Source: an uncultured SAR116 cluster alpha proteobacterium
Lineage (GTDB): Bacteria > Pseudomonadota > Alphaproteobacteria > Puniceispirillales > Marisalimonadaceae
Assembly: GCA_902533695.1 (NCBI GenBank)
Contig: CACAMV010000005.1
Location: 1 to 56,266, forward strand
Direction of reading: 5' to 3'
Length of the DNA: 56,266 bases
Shown: positions 1 through 9,181 of the stretch, one piece after another
Position numbering within the stretch: the stretch's first letter is position 1
How the letters are laid out: every line of letters begins with the position of its first letter
Made by a program: the position numbers and the translations under genes
Notes under the pieces: model-generated
Told to the model about the DNA's origin: nothing
The model's database searches: none
The model's input: only the letters and a program-made list of their open reading frames with translations

Positions 1-649
1 TTTGAAGTGAATAAAATTTTTTGTCATTAAACTTTATCTTTTTCCAAGATTCTTTTGGATCATTTTGATACAATTTTAAGTTTAATAATTTATTAGTTTC
101 TTCATAAACCCAATCCAATCGATTATTTAATTTTAATTTTTCAATAATCATTGGGTATATGATTGATAAATATTGGACATCATTTAATGCATAATTTATT
201 TGTTTTTCATTTAGAGGTCTTAATGACCAATCAAGTTTTTGAAAATTTTTGTTTATTGAAATTTTGCAAAAATTAAATACTAATTTTTCATAGCTTAACT
301 GTTCATCTAAACCTAGTAATGATGAAGCTAGTTGTGTATCAAAAATATTTACAGGTAATGTTTTAAATAAATTATAAAAAATTTCTAAATCTTGGCGTGG
401 AGCATGAAAAACTTTAACTATTTCTTCATTTAGTAACAATTCAGATAAGGGTTGAAGATTTTTTACCTTTATTGCATCAATTATTATAGCTTCATCTCTA
501 GTTGCTATTTGGATTAGACATAACTTTGCAAAAAAAGTTTTTTCTCTTACAAATTCAGTATCTATTGTAATATAATCAAAATCATTACAATTCTTACAAA
601 ATTCACTAACTTCCTTATCGGTAATTAATGGTTTTTTAAATAGTTTCAT
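1..649 (-). CDS. rnd: Ribonuclease D, C-terminus cut by window edge
   Basis: RNase D is a 3'-5' exoribonuclease that trims tRNA and other stable RNA precursors in the cytoplasm. Reading the minus strand from the ATG at 649 gives at least 216 residues with no stop before the window edge. The DEDDy nuclease signature is visible: Asp30 and Glu32 in IDTEF, Asp87 in HAPRQDLEIF, and Tyr/Asp in YALNDVQYL, preceded by the RNase D-typical DWSLRP. The C-terminal HRDC region, if present, lies outside the window. It is divergent from the eipB-like gene, with about 60 bases between the two starts. The family call is firm. Whether the gene is intact cannot be seen. Confidence 0.93.
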   Translation of the reverse strand, partial: MKLFKKPLITDKEVSEFCKNCNDFDYITIDTEFVREKTFFAKLCLIQIATRDEAIIIDAIKVKNLQPLSELLLNEEIVKVFHAPRQDLEIFYNLFKTLPVNIFDTQLASSLLGLDEQLSYEKLVFNFCKISINKNFQKLDWSLRPLNEKQINYALNDVQYLSIIYPMIIEKLKLNNRLDWVYEETNKLLNLKLYQNDPKESWKKIKFNDKKFYSLQ

Positions 650-659
650 TTACTTTACT

Positions 660-686
660 TTGATTTTTTTATTTTTAGGGTATAAT
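660..686 (+). promoter_or_regulatory. Candidate promoter for eipB-like gene
   Basis: There is a perfect TATAAT at 681-686 and a weak TTGATT at 660-665 with a 15-base spacer, which is a little short. It sits just upstream of the AAGGAG ribosome binding site of the next gene, giving a leader of roughly 17 bases. The -10 is convincing; the -35 is not. Confidence 0.4.
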
Positions 687-709
687 TAATATATTTTAAA
701 GGAGAAATT

Positions 710-1486
710 TTGAAGTATTTTTTTACTTTGTTTATTTTTTTAATAAGTTTAAATAAACTATATGCATCTACATTAATTTCTCACAAGGCTTACTATAATT
801 TAACTCTTGAAAAATCAGATAGAAATTCTTTACTAGAAAGTGGTAGTGGGCAATCTACATATTTTTTAAAGAAGTCTTGCAGTGGTTGGTCTTTAAAAGA
901 AAATTTAATTTTATCTTTTAATCTAAATAACAATAAATCTGCAAACACCTTTTCAAGATTCCAAACATTTGAAGATTTTGCAAGTAAAAATTTTAGCTTT
1001 GAACATTATGATAAGAGCGAGTTAAGTGGTATAATAAATTATCAAGGTTTTGTAAGAAAAGAAAAACAGAATGTTAGAGGAATTTTGATAGATAATAAAA
1101 AAAGTATCATTGAATTTGATAATAAAATTTTGTTTCCAACTGAACATTTAATTAAATTAATAAAATCTGCTAAAAATAAAAAAACATTTTTTCATTCAAA
1201 TGTTTTTTTTGGATCTAGTAAAGAGAATCTAGTGAAAAAAGTTTCTGCATTTATTGGTAAAGAAAAAAATGCTTCAAAAGTGATTTCAAACATTATTAAA
1301 CAAAAAGTATGGCCAATAAGACTTGCTTTTTTTAATTTAAACTCCAATAAGTCAAGTCCGGAGGCTGAGATATCTATAGAGCTTGATGAGAACGGAGTTA
1401 TACATAATTATGAAGTTGATTACGGTGATTATTCTATGATTGCATTGTTAGAAAAGATAGAAAAAATTAAAGAGGATGTTTGTTGA
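710..1486 (+). CDS. eipB: EipB-like (DUF1849) periplasmic envelope integrity protein
   Basis: The 258-residue protein has a Sec signal peptide (about residues 1-19, hydrophobic run ending LYAS) followed by a mostly beta-strand body with the DUF1849 pattern (HKAYYNLTL near the start, CSGW, then SFEHYD and LFPTEH). EipB of Brucella is a periplasmic beta-spiral protein needed for envelope integrity, with a conserved disulfide between an N-terminal and a C-terminal cysteine. Here the mature protein has Cys57 (KKSCSGW) and Cys258, the very last residue, matching that layout. The start is a TTG at 710, chosen because AAGGAG lies just upstream at about 699-704. It ends 2 bases from rpmG, which converges on it. 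The call is from pattern memory. Confidence 0.72.
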   Translation: MKYFFTLFIFLISLNKLYASTLISHKAYYNLTLEKSDRNSLLESGSGQSTYFLKKSCSGWSLKENLILSFNLNNNKSANTFSRFQTFEDFASKNFSFEHYDKSELSGIINYQGFVRKEKQNVRGILIDNKKSIIEFDNKILFPTEHLIKLIKSAKNKKTFFHSNVFFGSSKENLVKKVSAFIGKEKNASKVISNIIKQKVWPIRLAFFNLNSNKSSPEAEISIELDENGVIHNYEVDYGDYSMIALLEKIEKIKEDVC

Positions 1487-1488
1487 TC

Positions 1489-1656
1489 TTATTTAATTTT
1501 GGCTTCTTTAAAAATGACATGTTTACGTACCTTAGGGTCGTATTTTTTTAATTCCAATTTTTCAGGCTTAGTTCGTGGATTTTTTTTTGTGACATAATAA
1601 AAACCAGTTTCAGCGCTGCTAACTAATTTTATTTGTAATGTTGCTGGTTTAGCCAT
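1489..1656 (-). CDS. rpmG: 50S ribosomal protein L33
   Basis: This is a short gene of 55 residues read from the ATG at 1656 to TAA at 1489. It begins [20 protein letters not shown], carries the basic central segment (VTKKNPRTK) and ends [18 protein letters not shown], the standard L33 pattern. L33 is a small protein of the large ribosomal subunit near the E site. The four zinc-binding cysteines of some L33 proteins are absent, so this is the zinc-independent type, as expected in Alphaproteobacteria. It follows rnr on the same strand, the usual alphaproteobacterial order. Confidence 0.95.
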   Translation of the reverse strand: MAKPATLQIKLVSSAETGFYYVTKKNPRTKPEKLELKKYDPKVRKHVIFKEAKIK

Positions 1657-1702
1657 ATTTCACTTTTATAATGTTTTATCTAAAAGTCAAGAAATCAAAA
1701 TT

Positions 1703-3643
1703 TTAAATTACCTTTATGAAATTTAATGACAATTTACCATTAAAAATGTCCACTTCTTTAACTGAAACCATTAATTTGAGACCTAATTTAAAATATAAGC
1801 CATTATTTTTACCTCTCAGGGTCTCCTTTTGTTCGTTAAATATATAACTATCCCTAGGTAAATTTTTTTTTGGAATCAACCCTTCAACAAGGTTATTATC
1901 AAATGTTATAAAAATACCAAATTTTTTTATTGATATAACATTACCAATGTATGTTTTATTAATGTTTTTGGAATAAATGTGAGCTGATAATCTATCAAAT
2001 GTAATTCTTTCTGCTTTCAAAGATTTTCTTTCTGTAGATGAAATATGATCACAAATATTTTTTAACTCACTTTTTTCCAAATTTTCTTTTAAGTCTTTTT
2101 TTTCAATTATCTGTGTCAAAATTCTATGAATTAATAAATCTGAGTATCTTCTAATTGGAGATGTAAAATGTACATAATTTTTAATTCCTAAGCCGAAATG
2201 ACTATTTTTGATATTGGTATATTTTGCTTGAGATTGTGCTCTTAATATAAGGTTATTTATTAAATAACAATTTTCGTCATTTTGTGTTCTTTCAATTAAA
2301 GCATTAAAGCTTTTGGTGCTTATAGGATTATTTGTAAAAATTTTATTGTGAGGTTTGCCTATGGATTTCAGAAAATTGTTAATTTTTTCTTGAGATGGTT
2401 TTTCATGAACTCTGTAGACATTATTGAGTTTAAATTTATCTATTTCTTCTGCAGCACAAACGTTAGCTAATACCATTATTTCTTCAATTAATTTATGACT
2501 TTCAAGAGGAATTAAATTTATTAATTTCATTGCATCTCCTTTTTCATCAAATAAAACTTTTTTCTCATTAGATTTTAAATTTAAAGCGCCTCTATTCTTA
2601 CTATTTATCTTTAAAATTCTGAAAACGTTGTAGAGGTTTTCTAAGGTTGAAATTAATTGATTTTGTTTCTTTGTTTTTGAATGAAAGTTATTATCAATAT
2701 GAATCTGAACTTCATGATATGTAAATCTTTTTTTAGATTTAATTATAGATTTAAAAAATTTATGAGATAATTTCTTACCTTCATTAGAAATTATAATTTC
2801 AACAGATAGACAAAATCTTTTTTTATTTTCTTTTAAAGAGCAGATGTCATTTGAAACAATTTCAGGTAACATTGGTATTACCATGTTGGGAAAATAAATA
2901 GAATTACCTCTTTTTTTTGCTTTTTTATCAAGCTTAGAGTTTTCTTTTATGAAAAAAGATACATCAGCAATTGAAACAATAATTTTCCAATTTTTATTAC
3001 TTAATTTCTCTGCATAAACTGCATCATCAAAATCTTTTGCATCATCACCATCTATTGTGATAATCGGGAGATTTTGTAAATCTTGTCTAAGGGTGTTAGG
3101 TGTATTTGAATTTAATTTCCTACTCTCATCTAAATCTTTATTTGAAAATTCATGATCAATGTCTAATTCATTAATAGCTAATTGAGAGAAAATATTTACA
3201 TTTTTTAATGGACCAAAAATATTTATTAATTCACACTCTAGGAATGAAGTTTTTAAAATATTTTTAGATAGTATTGGCCTAGCCTTAACAATCGAATTTA
3301 TTTTAATTTTATTTTTAAATTTGTATTTAATATTTGAATTTAGAGAAAAATAAATTTTGTCTTTATTTTTAGTTAAATTCTTTATTGTTATAGAATGACA
3401 ATTTTTCTCTAAAATTATTCCAAAGAAAGAAACTTCAACTTTAATCTTTTTAAGTATTTTTATATTTGTTATTTTATTATATTTTTTTTTAATTAATGCT
3501 GATACTATGTCACCGGTACTAAAAACAATGTTTTTTTTATTATAATTAATTTTAATTATTTCAGTATTATTGTTATAAATTTGAGCTGTTGCATTCCCAT
3601 CATGGTCAATATGTAAAATTTTTAGGTTACAATTTTTAAACAT
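1703..3643 (-). CDS. rnr: Ribonuclease R (RNB family), short N-terminus
   Basis: RNase R is a processive 3'-5' exoribonuclease that degrades structured RNA, including rRNA and trans-translated mRNA. The 646-residue protein has an OB/cold-shock-like region (about 65-150), the RNB catalytic domain (about 185-510) with the metal-binding Asp cluster Asp198, Asp204, Asp206 and Asp207 in IDGDDAKDFDDAVY, the RNB signature HFTSPIRRYSDLLIHR, and a C-terminal S1 domain (about 560-646). Spacing of the Asp cluster matches E. coli RNase R, but the cluster sits about 74 residues earlier, so the N-terminal winged-helix segment is missing. The gene follows topA by 20 bases and is probably co-transcribed with it. 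Confidence 0.93.
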   Translation of the reverse strand: MFKNCNLKILHIDHDGNATAQIYNNNTEIIKINYNKKNIVFSTGDIVSALIKKKYNKITNIKILKKIKVEVSFFGIILEKNCHSITIKNLTKNKDKIYFSLNSNIKYKFKNKIKINSIVKARPILSKNILKTSFLECELINIFGPLKNVNIFSQLAINELDIDHEFSNKDLDESRKLNSNTPNTLRQDLQNLPIITIDGDDAKDFDDAVYAEKLSNKNWKIIVSIADVSFFIKENSKLDKKAKKRGNSIYFPNMVIPMLPEIVSNDICSLKENKKRFCLSVEIIISNEGKKLSHKFFKSIIKSKKRFTYHEVQIHIDNNFHSKTKKQNQLISTLENLYNVFRILKINSKNRGALNLKSNEKKVLFDEKGDAMKLINLIPLESHKLIEEIMVLANVCAAEEIDKFKLNNVYRVHEKPSQEKINNFLKSIGKPHNKIFTNNPISTKSFNALIERTQNDENCYLINNLILRAQSQAKYTNIKNSHFGLGIKNYVHFTSPIRRYSDLLIHRILTQIIEKKDLKENLEKSELKNICDHISSTERKSLKAERITFDRLSAHIYSKNINKTYIGNVISIKKFGIFITFDNNLVEGLIPKKNLPRDSYIFNEQKETLRGKNNGLYFKLGLKLMVSVKEVDIFNGKLSLNFIKVI

Positions 3644-3663
3644 ATTTTTAATGATAGTTTATT

Positions 3664-6156
3664 TTATTTTTTTTTTGACCTTAATTTTTTTTTTTCAATT
3701 AACCCTAATGCTTCTTCAAGAGTTATTTCATCGATAGCAAAAGACTTGGGAAGTGTTGCTCTAATTTTATTCCATTCTACGTATGGCCCAAACCTTCCCG
3801 ACTTAGCAAAAATCTCACCACTTCCTTCAGGATGATTTCCTAATGAGCGTCCAAAGTTTTTATTATTTTCTGCAATTAAAATAACTGCATGATTAATTCC
3901 AATATTAATAACTGTTTCATCTGCTGGCAGGCTAATAAAATTGATGTCGTATTTAAGATAGGGTCCATATCTTCCTATGCCTGCATAAATATCTTTTGAA
4001 GTTTCTGGATGCACTCCAACCTTTCTTGGTAAAGATAATAAAGCTAGAGCCTTTTTAAGATTAATGGTTTTAAGATTAACAAGTTTTGGGATACTTATTC
4101 TTTTTGGTTTTTTACTATCTCCTAATTGTAAATAAATTCCATAAGGTCCTTTTTTTATTAATACATCTAATCCTGAAACTGGATCTACCCCAAGAACTCC
4201 ATCATTTTCAGGAATAAAAGATTCATTTTCTTCAAATTCTTCAGATTTATTGTTTCCAATTTGTCTAGTGAACTTACAATCAGGATAATTTGAACATCCT
4301 ATAAATGCACCATATTTACCTATTTCTAATCCCAATTTACCATTAGAGCATGTCGGGCAAGTTTTATTTGAATTAGAAACACCTTCTTTTGCAGCTATCA
4401 ATTTAGGAAAAAACAAGTCATATAGCTCTTTTTCAATAGCTTTATTTATCTTTTCTCTTTCTAATTCAGACATCTTATCTAAATGAATTTTAAAGTCATT
4501 CCAAAAATCATTTAATAAATTAATATAATTAAGTTTGCCATCTGACACTTTATCTAGATCTTTTTCAAGCTCAGCAGAAAAATCATATTGAATATATTTA
4601 CCAAAAAAATTGTTTAAAAATGCTGTTAATATCCTTCCTCTCTCTAAAGGTAAATGTTTTCCTTTTTCTTTTATCATGTAGTTTCTATCAATTAGAGTTC
4701 GAATAATTGAAGCATATGTGGAAGGTCTACCAATGCCCAATTCTTCCATTTTTTTTATTAAACTAGCATCAGTGAATCTGGAAGGTGGTTGGGTAAAATG
4801 TTGTTCAGTGTCAACTTTTATTAAGTTTAGTTTTTCTCCTTCTAATAAATTAGGTAAAATTTTTTCTTCTTTTTTATCTCGATATATGTAAAAGCCAGGA
4901 AAAAAAATTTGAGAGCCGTTTGCTCTAAAGGTGATTGAATTTTCTTCTGAGGAAATATCTACTGTAGTTTCATCTAACGCCATAGATTCCATTTGACTAG
5001 ACATAGTACGTTTCCAAATAAGTTCGTAAAGTTTAAATTGTTCGCCATCTAAATAAGAACTCAAAGAATCTGGGTCTCGTGAAATATCAGTAGGTCTAAT
5101 TGCCTCATGAGCTTCTTGGGCATTGGCAGCTTTGGACTTATAAAATCTTTGTTTTTCAGGTATGTAATTTTCACCATGTCTAATGACTATTTCATTTCTA
5201 AGTTTTTCAATAGCTAGTGCACTTAATTGAACTCCATCAGTTCTCATATAAGTTATAAGTCCAGTTGTTTCTGATCCAATATTTATTCCTTCATACAATT
5301 TTTGAGCAATTCTCATTGTTCTAGATGCTCCAAAACTTAATTTGTTTGAAGCTTCTTGTTGAAGAGTTGATGTAGTAAATGGGGGTAGTGGATTTCTTTT
5401 AACTCTCTTTTTTTGTACTTTAGTAATTTTAAATTTACATTTTTTAATATCAAGTTGTGCTGTTTGCACTTGTTCTTCAGATTTTAAATCCATTTTCTGT
5501 AATTTTTTGTTATCTATGACAATTAATCTTGCTAAAAATTTTTCATCCTGAGAATTTGAAAATAAGCATGAAATTGACCAGTATTCTTCTACGTTAAATT
5601 TCTCAATTTCTATTTCTCTTTCACAAATTAATTTTAATGCAACAGATTGCACTCTTCCAGCTGATTTAGATTTAGGCAGTTTACGCCATAAAATCGGAGA
5701 AATTTTGAATCCTACAAGGTAATCTAGTGCCCTTCTGGCTTTATAAGCATCAACCAATTCATCATTAATTTTTCTAGGATTGCTCATAGCTTCTAAAACT
5801 GCTGCTTTGGTTATTTCATTAAAAACTACTCTATGAATATTTTTTTGAACCAAAGAATTTTTATTTTCTAGAAATTCTTTTAAGTGCCAACTTATTGCTT
5901 CTCCCTCTCGATCAGGGTCAGTGGCGAGTATTAGTGTGTCAGCAAGTTTTATTTGAGAGGTTATTTCTTTTAAGACTTTATCTTTTTTTCTATCTAATTC
6001 CCAGGACATTTTAAAGTTTTCTTCAGGAACAACTGATCCATCCTTATTTATCAAATCTCTAATATGACCTACTGAAGCGATCACCTTATAATCTTTCCCA
6101 AGATATTTGTTGATTGTTTGGGCTTTTGCTGGTGATTCTACTACAACAAGTTTCAT
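3664..6156 (-). CDS. topA: DNA topoisomerase I (type IA)
   Basis: TopA relaxes negative supercoils through a 5'-phosphotyrosine intermediate. The 830-residue protein opens with the Toprim domain (VVVESPAKAQTINKYLG, then ATDPDREGEAISWHL). The catalytic Tyr303 lies in GLITYMRTDG. The C-terminus keeps one four-cysteine zinc finger (CPTC with CSNYPDC, about 605-635) followed by short repeats of the KKGPYGIYLQLG/SGRFGPYVEW type, as in alphaproteobacterial TopA, which have fewer zinc fingers than E. coli TopA. It sits between plsY and rnr; the dprA gene that often separates plsY and topA in this class is missing. Confidence 0.96.
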   Translation of the reverse strand: MKLVVVESPAKAQTINKYLGKDYKVIASVGHIRDLINKDGSVVPEENFKMSWELDRKKDKVLKEITSQIKLADTLILATDPDREGEAISWHLKEFLENKNSLVQKNIHRVVFNEITKAAVLEAMSNPRKINDELVDAYKARRALDYLVGFKISPILWRKLPKSKSAGRVQSVALKLICEREIEIEKFNVEEYWSISCLFSNSQDEKFLARLIVIDNKKLQKMDLKSEEQVQTAQLDIKKCKFKITKVQKKRVKRNPLPPFTTSTLQQEASNKLSFGASRTMRIAQKLYEGINIGSETTGLITYMRTDGVQLSALAIEKLRNEIVIRHGENYIPEKQRFYKSKAANAQEAHEAIRPTDISRDPDSLSSYLDGEQFKLYELIWKRTMSSQMESMALDETTVDISSEENSITFRANGSQIFFPGFYIYRDKKEEKILPNLLEGEKLNLIKVDTEQHFTQPPSRFTDASLIKKMEELGIGRPSTYASIIRTLIDRNYMIKEKGKHLPLERGRILTAFLNNFFGKYIQYDFSAELEKDLDKVSDGKLNYINLLNDFWNDFKIHLDKMSELEREKINKAIEKELYDLFFPKLIAAKEGVSNSNKTCPTCSNGKLGLEIGKYGAFIGCSNYPDCKFTRQIGNNKSEEFEENESFIPENDGVLGVDPVSGLDVLIKKGPYGIYLQLGDSKKPKRISIPKLVNLKTINLKKALALLSLPRKVGVHPETSKDIYAGIGRYGPYLKYDINFISLPADETVINIGINHAVILIAENNKNFGRSLGNHPEGSGEIFAKSGRFGPYVEWNKIRATLPKSFAIDEITLEEALGLIEKKKLRSKKK

Positions 6157-6215
6157 GTATACTCCAAAGATAAATTATTTCTTGCCATTAGCATTAGTAA
6201 AAAAAATTTTCAATA

Positions 6216-6869
6216 TTATTTTTTAAATTTGGGTTCTTCTTTTTTAATTAACCTTTTTACATTATCCAAATGTCTTAGGAAAACAATAAAGTTAATTGCC
6301 AAAGAGGCTAAACAAATTGAGATTTCTTTTTGAGATAGAAATAACAAAAATGGAATGATGAAAAAGGAAATTAGAGATGACAATGAGCTAATTCTAGAAA
6401 TTAAAAATATCAATGACCAAACTAAAATTATGAAAGACCCAATTAGATAATCGAAAGACATGATTACTCCAAATCCTGTTGCAACACCTTTCCCTCCTTT
6501 AAATTTTAGCCAAATTGGAAAGCAATGACCAATTATAGAAAAAAAACCAACAAATGAAATTATTGTAGATTTCATTTGTAAAATATAAGGGTAAAGGTCA
6601 GTTTGATCGAATTTTTGCAAAAAAATTAAAACTATAAGAATTGAAAAAAATCCCTTAAACCCATCCAAAATTAAGGTAAAAAAAGCAAGTCCTTTTTTAC
6701 CTGTTCTAAGAACATTTGTAGCGCCAATATTTCCGCTACCTATATTTCTTATATCTTCAAAACCAAATAATTTTGTTATCAAAAGTCCAAATGGGATTGA
6801 CCCTAAAACATAACCAAATATAATACATGCTAAAATTATGAAGACTAACTCTAAATTAAAACTATACAT
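6216..6869 (-). CDS. plsY: Glycerol-3-phosphate acyltransferase PlsY
   Basis: PlsY is an inner-membrane enzyme that acylates glycerol 3-phosphate using acyl phosphate, the first step of phospholipid synthesis. The 217-residue protein is strongly hydrophobic with five or so membrane segments. It shows the three family motifs: GSIPFGLLITKLFG with IRNIGSGNIGATNVLR, then GHCFPIWLKFKGGKGVATGFG, and a C-terminal FLRHLDNVKRL. Its start overlaps the end of pyrC by 8 bases, indicating a pyrB-pyrC-plsY operon. Confidence 0.95.
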   Translation of the reverse strand: MYSFNLELVFIILACIIFGYVLGSIPFGLLITKLFGFEDIRNIGSGNIGATNVLRTGKKGLAFFTLILDGFKGFFSILIVLIFLQKFDQTDLYPYILQMKSTIISFVGFFSIIGHCFPIWLKFKGGKGVATGFGVIMSFDYLIGSFIILVWSLIFLISRISSLSSLISFFIIPFLLFLSQKEISICLASLAINFIVFLRHLDNVKRLIKKEEPKFKK

Positions 6870-8208
6870 ATTCTAGATCTTTGAAATCTTCATCTTCATA
6901 AATTAAATTTCCTTTGATAAATGTAGCTATATTTGTACCTTGTACAGGAATACCATGAAAGGGGGTAGGTCCAATCTCAAGGTTATGTTGTTTAATAATT
7001 TGGGACTTACTTAAACTAATAATTATAAAAGATGCATCAGATCCAATACTTATCATATGAGATTCTAGGTTGAGAATTTTTTTAGGATTAGAAATAACAC
7101 ATTTTAATACATTTTTTAATGAAATATATCCTTGATTGACAAGGTTTAGTGATAAAGGTAACAACGTTTCTAATCCAGATGCTCCTGTAGAAGCAGATGA
7201 AAAAGGGAGAATTTTTGTATCATTTGAATGAGATTGATGATCGGATGTAATTGTATCAATAGTTCCATCACATATGGCCTCCAAAACAGCTAATCTATCA
7301 TTCTCACTTCTTAGAGGAGGAGATAATTTGTATGAGGTGTTATATGAAGATAATTCATGCTCATTAAGATAAAAATATGGAGGTGAAGTATCACAGCTGA
7401 TTTTAACTCCATCTGCTTTCGCTTTTTTAATTACGTCTATACTTTCTTTAGTAGAAACATGTGAAACGTGATAATGAACATTTGTTAATTTTGCAAGTCT
7501 TATATCTCTCTCTATAATTATTACTTCTGCACATGCAGGTATTCCTACTAGACCTAGTCTGGTTGACATTTCACTTTCATTCATTTCTCCTCTAATTGTC
7601 GTATTAGATGAATCAGTAAGACCAGCAAGAAATTGATCTTCAGCATGTTGTATAACTGGTTTATTTAACATAGAAGCATAACTCATAACTCTACGCATAA
7701 CTAGGGAGTCTTGAATGCAGTTCACTCCATTACTAAATCCTAAAGACCCTATTTCTGACATAAGTCCCAGTTCTGCAATTTTATGTCCATCAAGATTTAG
7801 TGTTGCTGCACCATAAGCAAAAATATCAACTAAGTTAATTTTTTTTGAATTTTCATAAAGATGTTCAATTGTAGCTGGATTATCTAGCGATGGCTTAAGG
7901 TTTGGAAGAGTTATCAAAGACAATATTCCTGATTTCGCAGCAACCATTTGAATTTTCTTTAGGTTCTCAATACTTGAATCATTAATATTTACTCTCATAT
8001 CAATTATGCCAGGACACATTATTAGACCGTCGCATTGAAAAATCCTGGTTTTTTGTTTATCAAATTTACTTTTATCAATTTTCTTTTTTATAAGTTCAAT
8101 TCTACCATTTGTCACTAAAACATCGTAAATATCATCAGTATTGGAGTTACTTTCAAGATTTAACCATCTGATTGATTTCAATAGATAATTTGAGCTTAAG
8201 TTATTCAT
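6862..8208 (-). CDS. pyrC: Dihydroorotase homologue, probably non-catalytic (PyrC'-type)
   Basis: The 448-residue amidohydrolase-fold protein is of the class I dihydroorotase type and lies directly behind pyrB, overlapping it by 8 bases. Active dihydroorotases bind zinc through an HxH after the first strand (PGLIDxHVH); here the segment is CPGIIDMRVNINDS, so both histidines are gone. The usual FSDDG ligand loop is GFSNGVNCIQDS. Later His and Asp positions (HAEDQF, HVSHVST, SDHQSH) remain. In Pseudomonas a similar inactive homologue (PyrC'/PyrX) is needed to assemble the aspartate carbamoyltransferase complex. By analogy this protein is likely structural, and a separate active dihydroorotase should exist elsewhere. 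The family is certain; inactivity is inference from missing ligands. Confidence 0.85.
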   Translation of the reverse strand: MNNLSSNYLLKSIRWLNLESNSNTDDIYDVLVTNGRIELIKKKIDKSKFDKQKTRIFQCDGLIMCPGIIDMRVNINDSSIENLKKIQMVAAKSGILSLITLPNLKPSLDNPATIEHLYENSKKINLVDIFAYGAATLNLDGHKIAELGLMSEIGSLGFSNGVNCIQDSLVMRRVMSYASMLNKPVIQHAEDQFLAGLTDSSNTTIRGEMNESEMSTRLGLVGIPACAEVIIIERDIRLAKLTNVHYHVSHVSTKESIDVIKKAKADGVKISCDTSPPYFYLNEHELSSYNTSYKLSPPLRSENDRLAVLEAICDGTIDTITSDHQSHSNDTKILPFSSASTGASGLETLLPLSLNLVNQGYISLKNVLKCVISNPKKILNLESHMISIGSDASFIIISLSKSQIIKQHNLEIGPTPFHGIPVQGTNIATFIKGNLIYEDEDFKDLEYV

Positions 8209-9172
8209 TTAAATTGTTCTTAAAATTTAAAGCCTCTATTGTTGCTATTCTGATAGCCACACCAATTTCAACTTGCATTTTAATTAGACTTTTTTCTTCG
8301 TCATCTGCGAGCGAAGAGGCAATTTCAACACCTCTATTCATAGGGCCAGGATGCATTATTACAGCATTAGGGTTAGCTAATTTTAATTTTTCATTATTCA
8401 AACCATAATAATGGAAATATTCGCTTTTTGAAGGGGTCTCACTTCCTGACATTCTTTCATTTTGAAGTCTAAGCAACATCACGACATTTGCTCCTTTAAT
8501 TCCATCTATTAGGTTGTCAAAACATTGCACGCCTAAATTTTTTAAACCACTAGGCATTAAAGTAGGTGGAGCAATACACCTTACCTTAGCCCCCAGAGTA
8601 TTAAGAAGATGAATATTTGATCTAGCTACTCGACTATTAGCTATATCTCCGCAAATAGCAATTTCTAGACCTTCTATTCTACCCAATCGTCTTCTTATTG
8701 TTAGTGCATCTAATAATGCTTGGGTTGGGTGTTCGTGTCTACCATCACCTGCATTTACAATACTACAGTTTAGATATTCAGAAAAAAGTTTTGGAGCTCC
8801 GCTTTCAGGGTGTCTTACAATTATTAAATTTGGTTTCATTGCACTCAATGTATTAGCAGTGTCGAGCAAACTTTCACCTTTTTTTATTGACGATTTATCA
8901 ACTGAGATATTAATTACTTCTGCGCCAAGCCTTCTACCTGCAAGTTCAAAGGAAACTCTTGTTCTCGTAGAGTTTTCAAAAAACACATTTAAAATTAAAT
9001 AACCACATAGATTTTTTTTAATTTTCGAAATTTCAATATCTGCAAAATAATTAGCCCTGTTAAGTAGAGATAAAATCTCTATTTTGCTCATACCTTCAAT
9101 TGCTATTAGATGAGGAGAAGATAAATTTGCTATTGGTGGAGCAGTATTATTAATTGGATTTATAGATACCAT
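8201..9172 (-). CDS. pyrB: Aspartate carbamoyltransferase catalytic subunit
   Basis: PyrB makes N-carbamoyl-aspartate from carbamoyl phosphate and aspartate, the committed step of pyrimidine synthesis. The 323-residue protein has the carbamoyl phosphate site FFENSTRTRVSFELA, the HPTQALLDALTI motif, KxxS-type loop KSSIKKGESLLDT, and the C-terminal MHPGPMNRGVEI that binds aspartate. No pyrI regulatory subunit is present nearby, which fits the dodecamer-forming class that uses a dihydroorotase-like partner. The start ATG at 9172 is 9 bases downstream of the ruvX stop, and the 3' end overlaps pyrC. Confidence 0.96.
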   Translation of the reverse strand: MVSINPINNTAPPIANLSSPHLIAIEGMSKIEILSLLNRANYFADIEISKIKKNLCGYLILNVFFENSTRTRVSFELAGRRLGAEVINISVDKSSIKKGESLLDTANTLSAMKPNLIIVRHPESGAPKLFSEYLNCSIVNAGDGRHEHPTQALLDALTIRRRLGRIEGLEIAICGDIANSRVARSNIHLLNTLGAKVRCIAPPTLMPSGLKNLGVQCFDNLIDGIKGANVVMLLRLQNERMSGSETPSKSEYFHYYGLNNEKLKLANPNAVIMHPGPMNRGVEIASSLADDEEKSLIKMQVEIGVAIRIATIEALNFKNNLNE

Positions 9173-9181
9173 TAAAGTGAT

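Noticed and set aside
8172-8408. Plus-strand open frame antisense to pyrC/pyrB ends
   Set aside because: It lies opposite strongly conserved coding sequence, matches no family, and has no ribosome binding site; other long antisense frames under topA, ggt, the kinase, DMGDH and the decarboxylase region are rejected for the same reason.
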